Shown: in pieces, positions 23,913 to 32,411 of the stretch | Layout: every line of letters begins with the position of its first letter | How positions within the stretch are numbered: position 1 is the stretch's first letter | Assembly: GCA_025060455.1 (NCBI GenBank) | Contig: JANXBY010000021.1 | Location: 1-64,000 of the forward strand | Direction: 5' to 3' | From: Armatimonadota bacterium | Lineage (GTDB): Bacteria; Sysuimicrobiota; Sysuimicrobiia; Sysuimicrobiales; Sysuimicrobiaceae | DNA: 64,000 nucleotides | Translations under genes and position numbers: made by a program | Notes under the pieces: model-generated | What the model was told of the DNA's origin: nothing | Seen by the model: only the letters and a program-made list of their open reading frames with translations | The model's database searches: none

Positions 23913-26117
23913 TTACAGCACCGGCGGGCGGAGGAGCCGGTCCCGGGCTTGCAGGGCGGTTCTCGCCACCTCGGGGTGTGGCAAGTCCGCCAGCTGGTTG
24001 CAGATCTCCGCCGCCTGCAGCAGGATGCGCTGCAGGTCGCCTTCTGCCACGTCCACCTCCCGGCACAGGCTGGCGAACTCCGCTCCCAGGCACCACGCCT
24101 GGGCTGCCCACGCACGGCGGTCCGCGCTGGAAGGTAGCACCCTACGCAGGGCGCGGTCCCACTGGGGCCGGAACTCCTCCACCAGCTCCTCCGGCTCCAG
24201 TCCCTCCCGCGCCTCCACCTCTGCTAACTCCGCCACCAGCCTGGCCAGGCTGTCCAGCCCTGACTGGTCACCCAGTCGGGGGGCGCGCTCCGTGCTCAGG
24301 GCGGCCGCGTAAGCAGACAGCCGGTGCGGCTCGGAGGGCGTCAGCTGGCGACGGACCAGCTCGGCGAGTACCAAGCACCGTGGGTGCCGCAGCCGCGCCG
24401 CCCACCTGCCCTCCTCGGTGGGGCGGTAGTCCTGGTCCAGGTAACCCAGCCTCCGCAGCACCCGGGCCCGGGCCACAAACGCCTCCCGCAGCTCCCCTTC
24501 CAGCTGCAGCAGTTCGCGCCGCAGGCGGGACCGCCGCTGCTCCATTCTCCGGAGGGCGTCCAGGGTCGCCACACAGCGGCTGTCCACGGGGCAGGTGCGG
24601 CAGGGCCAGCGTTCCAGCTCCTCCCGGAACCGGTCCGGGCAATCCAGCATCCGCTCGTAACGGACGCGCGTGTACAGACGGTCCCGGCAGGGCCGCTCGG
24701 TCAGGGGGTCCGAAGGCACCGTTTCCAGCTGGCGGCGCAGCTCCTGCACCCTCCTGCGGCGCTGGTAGGCGGCCAGGGAGCGGTCCAGGTCCGCCACGGC
24801 CGCTTCCAGGGTCCGCGTCTTTAGCAGGTTCAGCACCAGGGGGTAGGTGGGCGCGAAAGCAGACCGGATGGGTTCGGGTTCCGAGCCCGCCAGGGCCTCC
24901 GCCTGCGCCAGCTCGTCCGGGTCAAGGGCCGGAAGCACCACGAACCCCACCGTGTCCTTCCCGCGGCGCCCCGCCCGGCCGGCCATCTGGTGGAACTCCG
25001 TGGCGGTCAGGTACACCATGCCCTCCGGGCTGTTGCGAACCAAGGTGGTCAGCACCACGGTGCGCGCGGGCACGTCCAGGCCCGCAGCCAGGGTGGTGGT
25101 GGCACACACCGCTCGCACCAGTCCCTGCTCCAACAGGTCCTCCACCACCATCCGCCAGGCGGTGGTGTGGCCTGCGTGGTGGGGGGCAACTCCAGACCGC
25201 ACCAGCGGGACGCGGAAGGGGTGGTCCCGTAGATACGGGAACTCCGCCTCCCACCGCCGCCACACCTCGCGGCGAGCAGCCTCCCCTGGCGCTGGGCGCC
25301 TGGCCAGCAGCTGAACCGCCTCGTCGCACAGCCGACGCGCCGGGAAGAAAAAGATGGCTGGCAGCAGCCTTGCCTCCTCCAGCGCCGCCATCACCCCCGC
25401 GGCCCACTCGCGGCTGCGGCGCCCCTCGGCAGCCGCCCGGTCCAGCGGCACCAGCCGTCCGGAGGAGTCCGCGGCCAGGAACTCCAGGGGCACGGGGCGC
25501 ACCCGCTCGGTCACCACCGCAGGCCGCCGGCCTCGCACCTCTCCCATCCAGTCCGCGAGCTCCGCGGCGTTGGGAAGGGTGGCAGAGAGGAGCAGCAGCC
25601 TCGTAGCCGGCGGGGCGTACAGGATCACTTCCTCCCACGCGGTGCCACGTTCCGGGTCGCTGAGGTAGTGGGCCTCGTCCAGGACCACCAGGTCCGGCGC
25701 CTGCTCACGGTCGTACAGGGCGTTGCGGAGCACCTCGGTGGTAGCCACCACCACGGGTGCTTCCGGGCGCACCCGCCGCTCCCCGGTCAACAGGCCCACA
25801 CGGGCCTCCCCGTAGAGCCTACGGAACCGCCGGTGCTTTTGGTTGGACAGGGCCTTGAGCGGCGTCGTGTACCAGCAGGTGCGGCCCTGCTCCAGCCCCT
25901 CTCGGATGGCCTGCTCCGCGATCCACGTCTTGCCGCTCCCGGTGGGCGCCTCCACCAGGACGTCGCCTTCCCGCACCGCCTGCAACGCCTCCAGCTGGAA
26001 CGGGGAAGCCTGGAAGGGGGCTGCCGGCGGCACCCGCAAGCTCCGCAGGAGCGGTCGCAGGGCAGGGTGCACGCGCGACGCCTGTCGGGGGGAAGGGCGC
26101 GCCACCTCACCCATCAT
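23913..26117 (-). CDS. Ski2-like DEAD/DEAH-box helicase
   Basis: A 734-residue superfamily-2 helicase resembling Ski2/Mtr4/HelY. Motif I is APTGSGKT near residue 58, motif II DEAH near 148, motif III SAT near 178 and motif VI QMAGRAGRRG near 382. The C-terminal third is helical and DSHCT-like. A Cys set (DCPDRF then CRTCPVDSRC, near residues 505-525) could bind zinc or an iron-sulfur cluster. It probably unwinds RNA or structured nucleic acid. ATG at 26117. Convergent with aceA; a CGGGAC/GTCCCG hairpin lies between. Confidence 0.9.
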   Translation of the reverse strand: MMGEVARPSPRQASRVHPALRPLLRSLRVPPAAPFQASPFQLEALQAVREGDVLVEAPTGSGKTWIAEQAIREGLEQGRTCWYTTPLKALSNQKHRRFRRLYGEARVGLLTGERRVRPEAPVVVATTEVLRNALYDREQAPDLVVLDEAHYLSDPERGTAWEEVILYAPPATRLLLLSATLPNAAELADWMGEVRGRRPAVVTERVRPVPLEFLAADSSGRLVPLDRAAAEGRRSREWAAGVMAALEEARLLPAIFFFPARRLCDEAVQLLARRPAPGEAARREVWRRWEAEFPYLRDHPFRVPLVRSGVAPHHAGHTTAWRMVVEDLLEQGLVRAVCATTTLAAGLDVPARTVVLTTLVRNSPEGMVYLTATEFHQMAGRAGRRGKDTVGFVVLPALDPDELAQAEALAGSEPEPIRSAFAPTYPLVLNLLKTRTLEAAVADLDRSLAAYQRRRRVQELRRQLETVPSDPLTERPCRDRLYTRVRYERMLDCPDRFREELERWPCRTCPVDSRCVATLDALRRMEQRRSRLRRELLQLEGELREAFVARARVLRRLGYLDQDYRPTEEGRWAARLRHPRCLVLAELVRRQLTPSEPHRLSAYAAALSTERAPRLGDQSGLDSLARLVAELAEVEAREGLEPEELVEEFRPQWDRALRRVLPSSADRRAWAAQAWCLGAEFASLCREVDVAEGDLQRILLQAAEICNQLADLPHPEVARTALQARDRLLRPPVL

Positions 26118-26165
26118 AGCCGGCCGCGAGGGGTGGCCCGGTTAGGATGAATACGGAGGACGTCG

Positions 26166-27164
26166 GTGCCGGCGAACCTGACCCCTGAGTACCTGAGCGC
26201 GGAGCAGCGCTACCGTCAGGCGACCTCCCCGCAGGAGCGGCTGGAGGCCCTGGAGGAGATGCTGCGCACAGTTCCCAAGCACAAGGGCACCGAGAAGCTG
26301 CAGGCGGACATCAAACGCAAGATCGCCCGCCTGCGCCAGGAGATGCAGACACGCCGGGGCGGCGCACGGGCCCAGCCGTTTTTCCACGTCCCCCGGGAGG
26401 GCGCGGGCCAGGTGGTCCTCGTGGGCCCGCCCAACTCCGGGAAGTCCAGCCTGCTCCGGGCGCTTACCAACGCCACCCCCGAGGTGGCCCCGTACCCCAT
26501 GACCACCCGGGTGCCTCAACCCGGAATGATGCAGTTCGAGGACGTGCAGGTGCAGCTGGTGGACACCCCGCCCGTGTGCAAGGAGTTCGACGAGGGGTGG
26601 CTGTACGGCCTCATCCGGTCCGCGGACGCGGCGGTGCTGGTCCTGGACGCGAGCGACGACGGGATCCTGTACCTCGAAGACACCCTGCGGCTGCTCCCCG
26701 AAAACCGGGTGTTCCTGGTGGCCCATGGTGCCCCCGTCCCCGACGACCCCGCCCTCCCGCGCGGCGCCTACAAGCGCACCGTGGTGGTGGCCAACAAGTG
26801 CGACCTGCCGGGAGCCCAGGACAACCTGCCGGTGCTGGTGGAGCTGGTGGGAGCCCGGCTACCTGCACCGCCCGTGCCCGTGTCCGCGGTGCGCGGAGAC
26901 GGCCTGGACGCCCTCCGGGGACGCATCTTCGCCGCCCTGCACAAGATCCGGGTCTACAGCAAGCCGCCCGGCCGCAAGCCGGACCTGGACACGCCGTTCG
27001 TGCTGCCCAAGGGCTCCACGGTCCGGGACGCCGCGGAGGTTATCCACAAGGAGCTTGCCGAAAATCTGAAGTACGCCCGCCTGTGGGGACGCGGGTACCA
27101 CGGCCAGATGGTGGGGCGGGAGCACATGCTGGAAGACGGGGACGTGCTGGAGCTACACGGATAG
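26166..27164 (+). CDS. TGS-domain GTPase (DRG/Obg-related)
   Basis: A 332-residue GTPase resembling the DRG branch better known from archaea and eukaryotes. A helical N-terminus (residues 1-70, Lys/Arg-rich) precedes the G domain: G1 GPPNSGKSS near 84, G3 DTPPV near 121 and G4 NKCD near 207. The last 70 residues are a TGS domain (PFVLPKGSTVRDAAEVIHKELAEN is its opening). It probably acts on ribosomes or RNA. GTG start. Confidence 0.88.
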   Translation: MPANLTPEYLSAEQRYRQATSPQERLEALEEMLRTVPKHKGTEKLQADIKRKIARLRQEMQTRRGGARAQPFFHVPREGAGQVVLVGPPNSGKSSLLRALTNATPEVAPYPMTTRVPQPGMMQFEDVQVQLVDTPPVCKEFDEGWLYGLIRSADAAVLVLDASDDGILYLEDTLRLLPENRVFLVAHGAPVPDDPALPRGAYKRTVVVANKCDLPGAQDNLPVLVELVGARLPAPPVPVSAVRGDGLDALRGRIFAALHKIRVYSKPPGRKPDLDTPFVLPKGSTVRDAAEVIHKELAENLKYARLWGRGYHGQMVGREHMLEDGDVLELHG

Positions 27165-27207
27165 CCCGCACGGCTCCGGCACGGCAGTTGCTCTGGGGTG
27201 GCGGCGG

Positions 27208-29847
27208 ATGTTCTGGTCCCGGACGCAGCAACCGCAAGACCACCAGGTCCAGGGCCTTTCCGAGCGCCTGTCGGCCGTGCTGCGGGCGGTTTCGGACGCG
27301 GTCCTGGAGGTGGACGGTCAGGGGGTGGTCGCCGCCGCCAACCGCCGGGCGGCGGAACTGGTAGGGCTGGCCCCAGGATCCCTGGTGGGGCTGCCCATGC
27401 GGGCCCTCACGGACGGCTCGGTGCAGGCCCTTCACGTCCTGGAGGAAGCCCGGCGCCGGAGGCGTTGGGAGGGAGAGCTGAACCTTCGCCGGGCGGACGG
27501 CAGCATCGTCCAGGTGGCGGCCCGGGCGGAGGCCGCGGGCCCGTGGGTGGTGTGGTCCCTCACCCCGCCCCGGCCGGTGGACAGCCGAGAGCTGGCCTCC
27601 CACTTACGGCAGGCGCTCCACGACCTGCCCCTGGCCACCCAGGCCTTCGATCCGGACGGCTACGTGATCGCCACGAACCCCGCCTGGGTAAACCTGTTCG
27701 GGCCAACGGCGGTGAGCCCAGGGGAACGTCCCAACGTGCTGCGGGGCGGGTCGGTGTTCGGGTCTTCCCACCGCAGCGCGGTGGAGCAGGCGCTGCGGGG
27801 CCAGCTGGTGCGGCTTCAGGCGTTCGCCTGGCCACCCCCGGACGTCCGACGGAGCCCCCCGCCTGATCCGAAGCTGTTGGAGTTGCTCCTCACGCCCGTC
27901 CGCCACCCTCAGGGGCACGTGCAGTTCGTGCTGGCCATCGCTTTGGACACCACCGAACAGAGGCGGCTGGAAGAGGAGCTGCGGGAGTCGGAAGCCCGGT
28001 ACCGGACCCTCATCGAGGAGTCTCCGGATGGGGTCTTCTTAATGGAGGACGGGCTGTTCCGGTTTGTAAACCGCCGGTTCCTGCAGATGTTCCGGACCAC
28101 CTCCGCGGAGTGCGTGGACCGCCTGGGGCCCCTGGCCTTCTGCAGCCCCGAGGACCGCCCCAAGCTGGCCAACTACCTGCGGGAACGCCTGTCCACAACC
28201 GTCTCCACCGGCAGTGTGAGCTTCGTGGGCGTGCGGCCCGACGGTAGCCGCCTGGAGTGCGAGCTGCAGGCCAACCGGGTGGTCCTCCGGGGGAAGTCGA
28301 TGTTGCTGGGGACCGTCCGGGACCTCACGGAGCAGAAGCGTGTGGCGGAGATGCTGCACTTCCAGGCCAGCCTGCTGGAGCAGGTGCAGGACGCCATCGT
28401 GGCCACCGACTGGGACGGCCGGGTGGTGTACTGGAACCGCGCGGCGGAGGCCCTGTACGGGTGGCTCGCCAGCGACGCGGTGGGACGGGACTTCGACACC
28501 CTGGTGCAGCCGGAGGCCCGGGACACCCTGGCGCGCCTGCGGCACCACCTCCTGCGGGAGGAAAGCTGGCGGGGAGAGCTGCAGCACCGCACCGCGGACG
28601 GACGGACCACCTGGCTGTCCGCCACCCTGTCGATCCAGCGGGACACCCAGGGCAGGCCTGTCGGGGTGCTGGGCGTTTACCGTGACATCACAGCCCACAA
28701 GCGGCTGGAAGAGGAGCTCCTGCAGGCGCAGAAGATGGAGAGCATCGGTACCCTGGCGGGCGGGATCGCCCACGACTTCAACAACATCCTGGGTACCATC
28801 ATGGGGTACCTCGGGCTCCTCAAGGAGGAGCTGCCCAGCAGCCCGGAACTGCAGCGGTACCTGGACGTCCTGGAGCGGTCCGCCCAGCGTGCCTCAGAAC
28901 TCACGCGCCAGCTGCTGGGGTTCGCCCGCAAGGGGAAGTTCGAGGTCCGCCCCCTGGACCTGGCCCGCCTGTGCTCCGAGGTGGTGGAGCTGTTCCGCAC
29001 CACCCTGGACCCGCGCATCCAGCTCCACACCCACTTCCCGCCCGACCTGCCATCGGTGGAAGGAGACGCCAGCCAACTGCACCAGGCGATCCTCAACCTG
29101 TGCATGAACGCCCGGGACGCCATGCCCGAGGGTGGGTTGCTGGAGCTGGTCCTTCAGCCGGTCATCGCACCGGACCCCTCCTCAGGGGAGCCTCCTGTGC
29201 TGCGCCCGTACGTGTGCCTGAGCGTGCGGGACACCGGGGTGGGAATGGACGAGCACGTCAAGGCCCGCATGTTTGAGCCCTTCTTCACCACCAAGGGGCC
29301 AGGAAAGGGCACGGGCCTGGGGCTGGCCATGGTGTACGGGATCGTCCGCAACCATGGGGGGTTTCTGGAGGTGGACAGCGAAGTGGGGAAGGGGACCGTG
29401 GTGCGGATGTACCTGCCAGTGGCCAGCGGGGCACCAGAGGCGGAGGAAGCGGGGGAGGGCGAGGTGGAACCGGGGGCCGGCGAGACCATCCTGGTGGTAG
29501 ACGACGAGGAGCCCCTGTGCAACCTGTTGCGGGACGTCCTGACCCGCCGGGGCTACCGGGTGTTGGTGGCCACGGACGGACAGGAAGCCCTGCGGCTGTA
29601 CCGGGAACACGCGGGCGGGATTCACCTCGTCATCCTGGACATGACCATGCCCGGGCTGTCCGGCACGGAAACGTTCGACGCCCTCCGCCAGCTGGACCCC
29701 CACGCGCGGATCCTCCTGACCAGCGGTTACACGGAGGAGCGGGCCGCCCGCGAGGCGGTGGCCCGCGGTGCCAAGGGCTTCCTCCAGAAGCCGTTCCTTA
29801 TCAGCGAGCTGGCCGCGCGGGTGCGGGAGGCGCTACAGGACCCCTGA
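27208..29847 (+). CDS. Cytosolic multi-PAS hybrid histidine kinase
   Basis: An 879-residue hybrid kinase with no membrane segment. Four PAS-like domains fill residues 15-505. HisKA follows with the phospho-His in GIAHDFNNILG near 521. The ATPase has NLCMNARDAMPEGG near 632, DTGVGMDE near 675 and GTGLGLAMVYGIV near 705. A C-terminal receiver has VDDEE near 762 and its Asp in ILDMTMPG near 812. This is the NtrB-like class with a receiver. No DNA-binding partner lies next to it. The IDH-like gene starts three bases after its stop. Confidence 0.93.
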   Translation: MFWSRTQQPQDHQVQGLSERLSAVLRAVSDAVLEVDGQGVVAAANRRAAELVGLAPGSLVGLPMRALTDGSVQALHVLEEARRRRRWEGELNLRRADGSIVQVAARAEAAGPWVVWSLTPPRPVDSRELASHLRQALHDLPLATQAFDPDGYVIATNPAWVNLFGPTAVSPGERPNVLRGGSVFGSSHRSAVEQALRGQLVRLQAFAWPPPDVRRSPPPDPKLLELLLTPVRHPQGHVQFVLAIALDTTEQRRLEEELRESEARYRTLIEESPDGVFLMEDGLFRFVNRRFLQMFRTTSAECVDRLGPLAFCSPEDRPKLANYLRERLSTTVSTGSVSFVGVRPDGSRLECELQANRVVLRGKSMLLGTVRDLTEQKRVAEMLHFQASLLEQVQDAIVATDWDGRVVYWNRAAEALYGWLASDAVGRDFDTLVQPEARDTLARLRHHLLREESWRGELQHRTADGRTTWLSATLSIQRDTQGRPVGVLGVYRDITAHKRLEEELLQAQKMESIGTLAGGIAHDFNNILGTIMGYLGLLKEELPSSPELQRYLDVLERSAQRASELTRQLLGFARKGKFEVRPLDLARLCSEVVELFRTTLDPRIQLHTHFPPDLPSVEGDASQLHQAILNLCMNARDAMPEGGLLELVLQPVIAPDPSSGEPPVLRPYVCLSVRDTGVGMDEHVKARMFEPFFTTKGPGKGTGLGLAMVYGIVRNHGGFLEVDSEVGKGTVVRMYLPVASGAPEAEEAGEGEVEPGAGETILVVDDEEPLCNLLRDVLTRRGYRVLVATDGQEALRLYREHAGGIHLVILDMTMPGLSGTETFDALRQLDPHARILLTSGYTEERAAREAVARGAKGFLQKPFLISELAARVREALQDP

Positions 29848-29850
29848 ACC

Positions 29851-30960
29851 GTGGCCCCACACGCACGCACCGCACACACCCTGGTCGTCCTGGAGGGTGA
29901 CCTCACGGGCCAGGAGCTCCTGGAGCAGGCGCTGCGCCTGCTGGACCCCGGGGTGTGCGGGCTTGCCCTGCACCTGGTGTGGTTTGATCTGAGCCTCGAA
30001 AACCGCCGGGCCACCCGCAACCGGGTGGTGCACGAGGCCGCAGAGGCCCTGCGGCAACACCGGGTGGGCATCAAGGCCGCCACCACCACGCCGGAAGAGC
30101 CCGGAGACGTGGGAAGCCCCAACGCCGTCCTGCGGGAGCTGATCGGCGCGCAGGTGATCCTCCGCACCGGCCGCCGCATCCCGGGGGTCCGCCCTCTCGC
30201 GGGCGTGGTGGCCCCCATCGCGGTGGTGCGGATGGCCGTGGAGGATGCCTACGGGGCGCGGGAGTGGCGGGAAGGGGAGGGCCTGGAGGAGGTGGCATTC
30301 CGGACCACGCGGGTGAGCCGGCGCATCTGCCGGGTGGTGGCGGAGTTCAGCTTCCGCCACGCCCGCCGCCTGGGTGCCAAGGTGTTCGGAGGGCCCAAGT
30401 ACACCGTGAGCCCCGTCTACGAAGGGCTTTTGAAGGAGGAGCTGGATCGGGCGGCCCAACGCCACCCCGACGTGCCCTACGAGCCGCAGCTCATCGACGC
30501 GGTGTACGCGCTCCTGCTGCAGACCACGGGGGAAGCCCTCGTGATCCCGGCCCTGAACCGGGACGGGGACACCCTGTCCGACCTCGTGCTGCAGATGTTC
30601 GGCAGCATCGCGGGCGCGGAGTCCGTGGTCCTGGCGCTGGACGACGAGCTGAACGTGCGGGTGGCGCTGGCCGAGGCCCCGCACGGCACCGCTCCGCGTC
30701 TGTACCGCAAGAACCTCGCCAACCCCATGGCCATGATCCTGGCCACCGCCGCGGCCCTGTCCTACCTGGGCGACCCAGACGCCGCTCGGGCCTCCCGCGC
30801 CATCTACGAGGCCACCTTCGAGGCGGTACAGGATGGCGTGCGCACCGTGGACCTGGGCGGCGCCGCCACCACCACCGAGTTCACCGACGAGGTGATCCGG
30901 CGGGTGCGCGGGAAGCTGGAGGCGTGGCGCACCTTCGGGCTGCTGGAGCCTCCGGTCTAG
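29851..30960 (+). CDS. Divergent isocitrate/isopropylmalate dehydrogenase family protein
   Basis: A 369-residue protein of the IDH/IMDH beta-decarboxylating dehydrogenase superfamily. Recognisable parts are FRTTRVSRRICRVVAEFSF near residue 150, KVFGGPKYTVSPVYEGLL near 180, and the metal/dimer motif RDGDTLSDLVLQMFGSIAG near 235. Residues differ from classical enzymes: GPKYTVSP replaces the usual K-x-N region and IDAVYALLL stands where a V-D-A/N metal Asp strand is expected. True substrate is unclear. GTG start; weak ribosome site, probably coupled to the kinase gene. A hairpin follows the stop. Confidence 0.75.
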   Translation: MAPHARTAHTLVVLEGDLTGQELLEQALRLLDPGVCGLALHLVWFDLSLENRRATRNRVVHEAAEALRQHRVGIKAATTTPEEPGDVGSPNAVLRELIGAQVILRTGRRIPGVRPLAGVVAPIAVVRMAVEDAYGAREWREGEGLEEVAFRTTRVSRRICRVVAEFSFRHARRLGAKVFGGPKYTVSPVYEGLLKEELDRAAQRHPDVPYEPQLIDAVYALLLQTTGEALVIPALNRDGDTLSDLVLQMFGSIAGAESVVLALDDELNVRVALAEAPHGTAPRLYRKNLANPMAMILATAAALSYLGDPDAARASRAIYEATFEAVQDGVRTVDLGGAATTTEFTDEVIRRVRGKLEAWRTFGLLEPPV

Positions 30961-30961
30961 A

Positions 30962-30988
30962 CCCAAAAACCTGGCGCGATTCTTGGGG
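30962..30988 (-). terminator. Hairpin after the IDH-like gene, related to the one at 36061
   Basis: CCCAAAAA and TTCTTGGG flank the loop CCTGGCGCGA. In minus-strand RNA the stem is eight pairs with one G-U; in plus-strand RNA it has an A-C mismatch. It may terminate the AI-2E family gene. The loop matches the hairpin downstream of the second pilT gene. Confidence 0.4.
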
Positions 30989-31017
30989 CCCCGGTCCTCC
31001 TCCGCGCGGTGCGTGTT

Positions 31018-32124
31018 TCACGGACTGTCCACCGGCTCCTCTTCGGCCGCCTCGCCCGAGGAGAGATGCTGGTCCAGGCGGGTGTAGGGCAGGATCACCC
31101 GCACCACCTCCGTGGCCACCACCTGCAGGGCCGCCGCCACCGGGATGGACAGCAACACCCCCACGGGCCCCATCAACGACCCGCCGGCCAGCAGGGCGAA
31201 GATGGCCAGGATGGGCGACAGGCCCACCGCGCGGCTCATGATCCGCGGCACCAGGATATTCTGTTCGATCTGCTGGGCCAGCACGAACAGCACCACCACC
31301 CCAACGAGCTTCCACGTGGGCTGGAACAGCGCCACCAGCACCGCAGGGAGGGCCCCCAAAAACGGTCCCACCACGGGGATGAGCTCCGCCACCCCTGCGG
31401 CCAGCCCCAACACGAACGGGTAGGGGATCCCCAGCACGATCAGGCCGGCGGTGCTCATGACGAAGATGGACAATCCCATGAGGAACGTGCCCCGCACCCA
31501 GCCGCTGAACTTGCCGGACACCCCGTCCAGCACCTGCACCACCAGCGGCCGCTGCGGCGGCGGGAACAGCCGCACAAACCCACGCTTCAGCCGCGGCCCC
31601 TCGATCAGCATGTACACCACCAGCACGAGCACCGTGGTGGCGGTGAACAGCCCGCTCACGAACCGGCCGAACACGCCCGCGGCGGGCCCGAAGTACCGAG
31701 ACAGGTTCTGGACCTCCTCCGGGAGCCGCGCCACCCACCGGCCGGCGTCGGGCACCCAAGCGTAGCGGCCGCGCAGCTGGCGCAGCCACGCCTCCGCCTC
31801 CGCCACGTACTCCGGAAGCCGGTCGAAGAACGCGCCGGCTTGCTGCACCAGAGGTGTCACCAGCACGCTCACCGTCAGCCCCACCGCGGCCACCACCCCC
31901 ATCACCGCCAGGGCGATGGCCCACCCGCGCCCGAGGGTGCGGCGGCCCACCCGCAACCGCTCCAGGAACGCCACCGTGGGCGCCAGCCCCGAGGCCAGGA
32001 TCGCAGAGATGAGCATGAGGACGAGGATGTCCGTGATGCGGACCAGCAGCCACAGCACGCCATAGGTGGCCGCCACCACGAGGCTTGCCACCAGGGCGTT
32101 GGCCGCCACCTCTGACCGGCTCAC
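31018..32124 (-). CDS. AI-2E family transporter (PerM/YhhT-like permease)
   Basis: A 368-residue membrane protein with about eight helices, typical of the AI-2E exporter/PerM family. The conserved region near residue 240-330 contains ELIPVVGPFLGALPA, a QQIEQNILVPRIM segment and GLSPILAIFALLAGG. Substrate unknown; family members export autoinducer-2 or act as Na+/H+ antiporters. The start chosen is GTG 32124 because a perfect GGAGGTGA lies five bases upstream; in-frame starts further up lack this. Confidence 0.9.
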   Translation of the reverse strand: MSRSEVAANALVASLVVAATYGVLWLLVRITDILVLMLISAILASGLAPTVAFLERLRVGRRTLGRGWAIALAVMGVVAAVGLTVSVLVTPLVQQAGAFFDRLPEYVAEAEAWLRQLRGRYAWVPDAGRWVARLPEEVQNLSRYFGPAAGVFGRFVSGLFTATTVLVLVVYMLIEGPRLKRGFVRLFPPPQRPLVVQVLDGVSGKFSGWVRGTFLMGLSIFVMSTAGLIVLGIPYPFVLGLAAGVAELIPVVGPFLGALPAVLVALFQPTWKLVGVVVLFVLAQQIEQNILVPRIMSRAVGLSPILAIFALLAGGSLMGPVGVLLSIPVAAALQVVATEVVRVILPYTRLDQHLSSGEAAEEEPVDSP

Positions 32125-32149
32125 CCAGCTCACCTCCGGTTCGCGGCAT

Positions 32150-32178
32150 TTGACAGCGCCACAGGACCCCCGTAACAT
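32150..32178 (+). promoter_or_regulatory. Sigma-70 promoter of tRNA-Asn
   Basis: TTGACA (32150-32155), 17-base spacer, TAACAT (32173-32178). A start about seven bases on would lie some 14 bases before the mature tRNA. Confidence 0.6.
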
Positions 32179-32198
32179 CATGGGCGCTACGGGTGCGC

Positions 32199-32273
32199 TC
32201 CGGCGTAGCTCAATGGTAGAGCACCTGACTGTTAATCAGGGGGTTGTAGGTTCGAGTCCTACCGCCGGAGCCA
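32199..32273 (+). tRNA. tRNA-Asn (anticodon GTT)
   Basis: Acceptor TCCGGCG pairs with CGCCGGA. Anticodon stem CCTGA/TCAGG holds loop CTGTTAA with anticodon GTT. T loop TTCGAGT. CCA is encoded. Confidence 0.95.
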
Positions 32274-32411
32274 ACATGACCGCGTAGAGCTGGCTCCGGA
32301 ACCCAACCGCTGCCCTTTCCGCGTCCTCTCCGCGGCCCACCCGCGCGCTCGCTTCCTCCCGGCGTGGCAACAAAATTGCTACTCGTCCGGCAGCGACGGG
32401 AGGCTGAAGCC

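Noticed and set aside
23978-25606. 542-codon plus-strand frame inside the helicase gene
   Set aside because: Pro/Ala/Gly-rich antisense shadow; the opposite strand carries complete helicase motifs.
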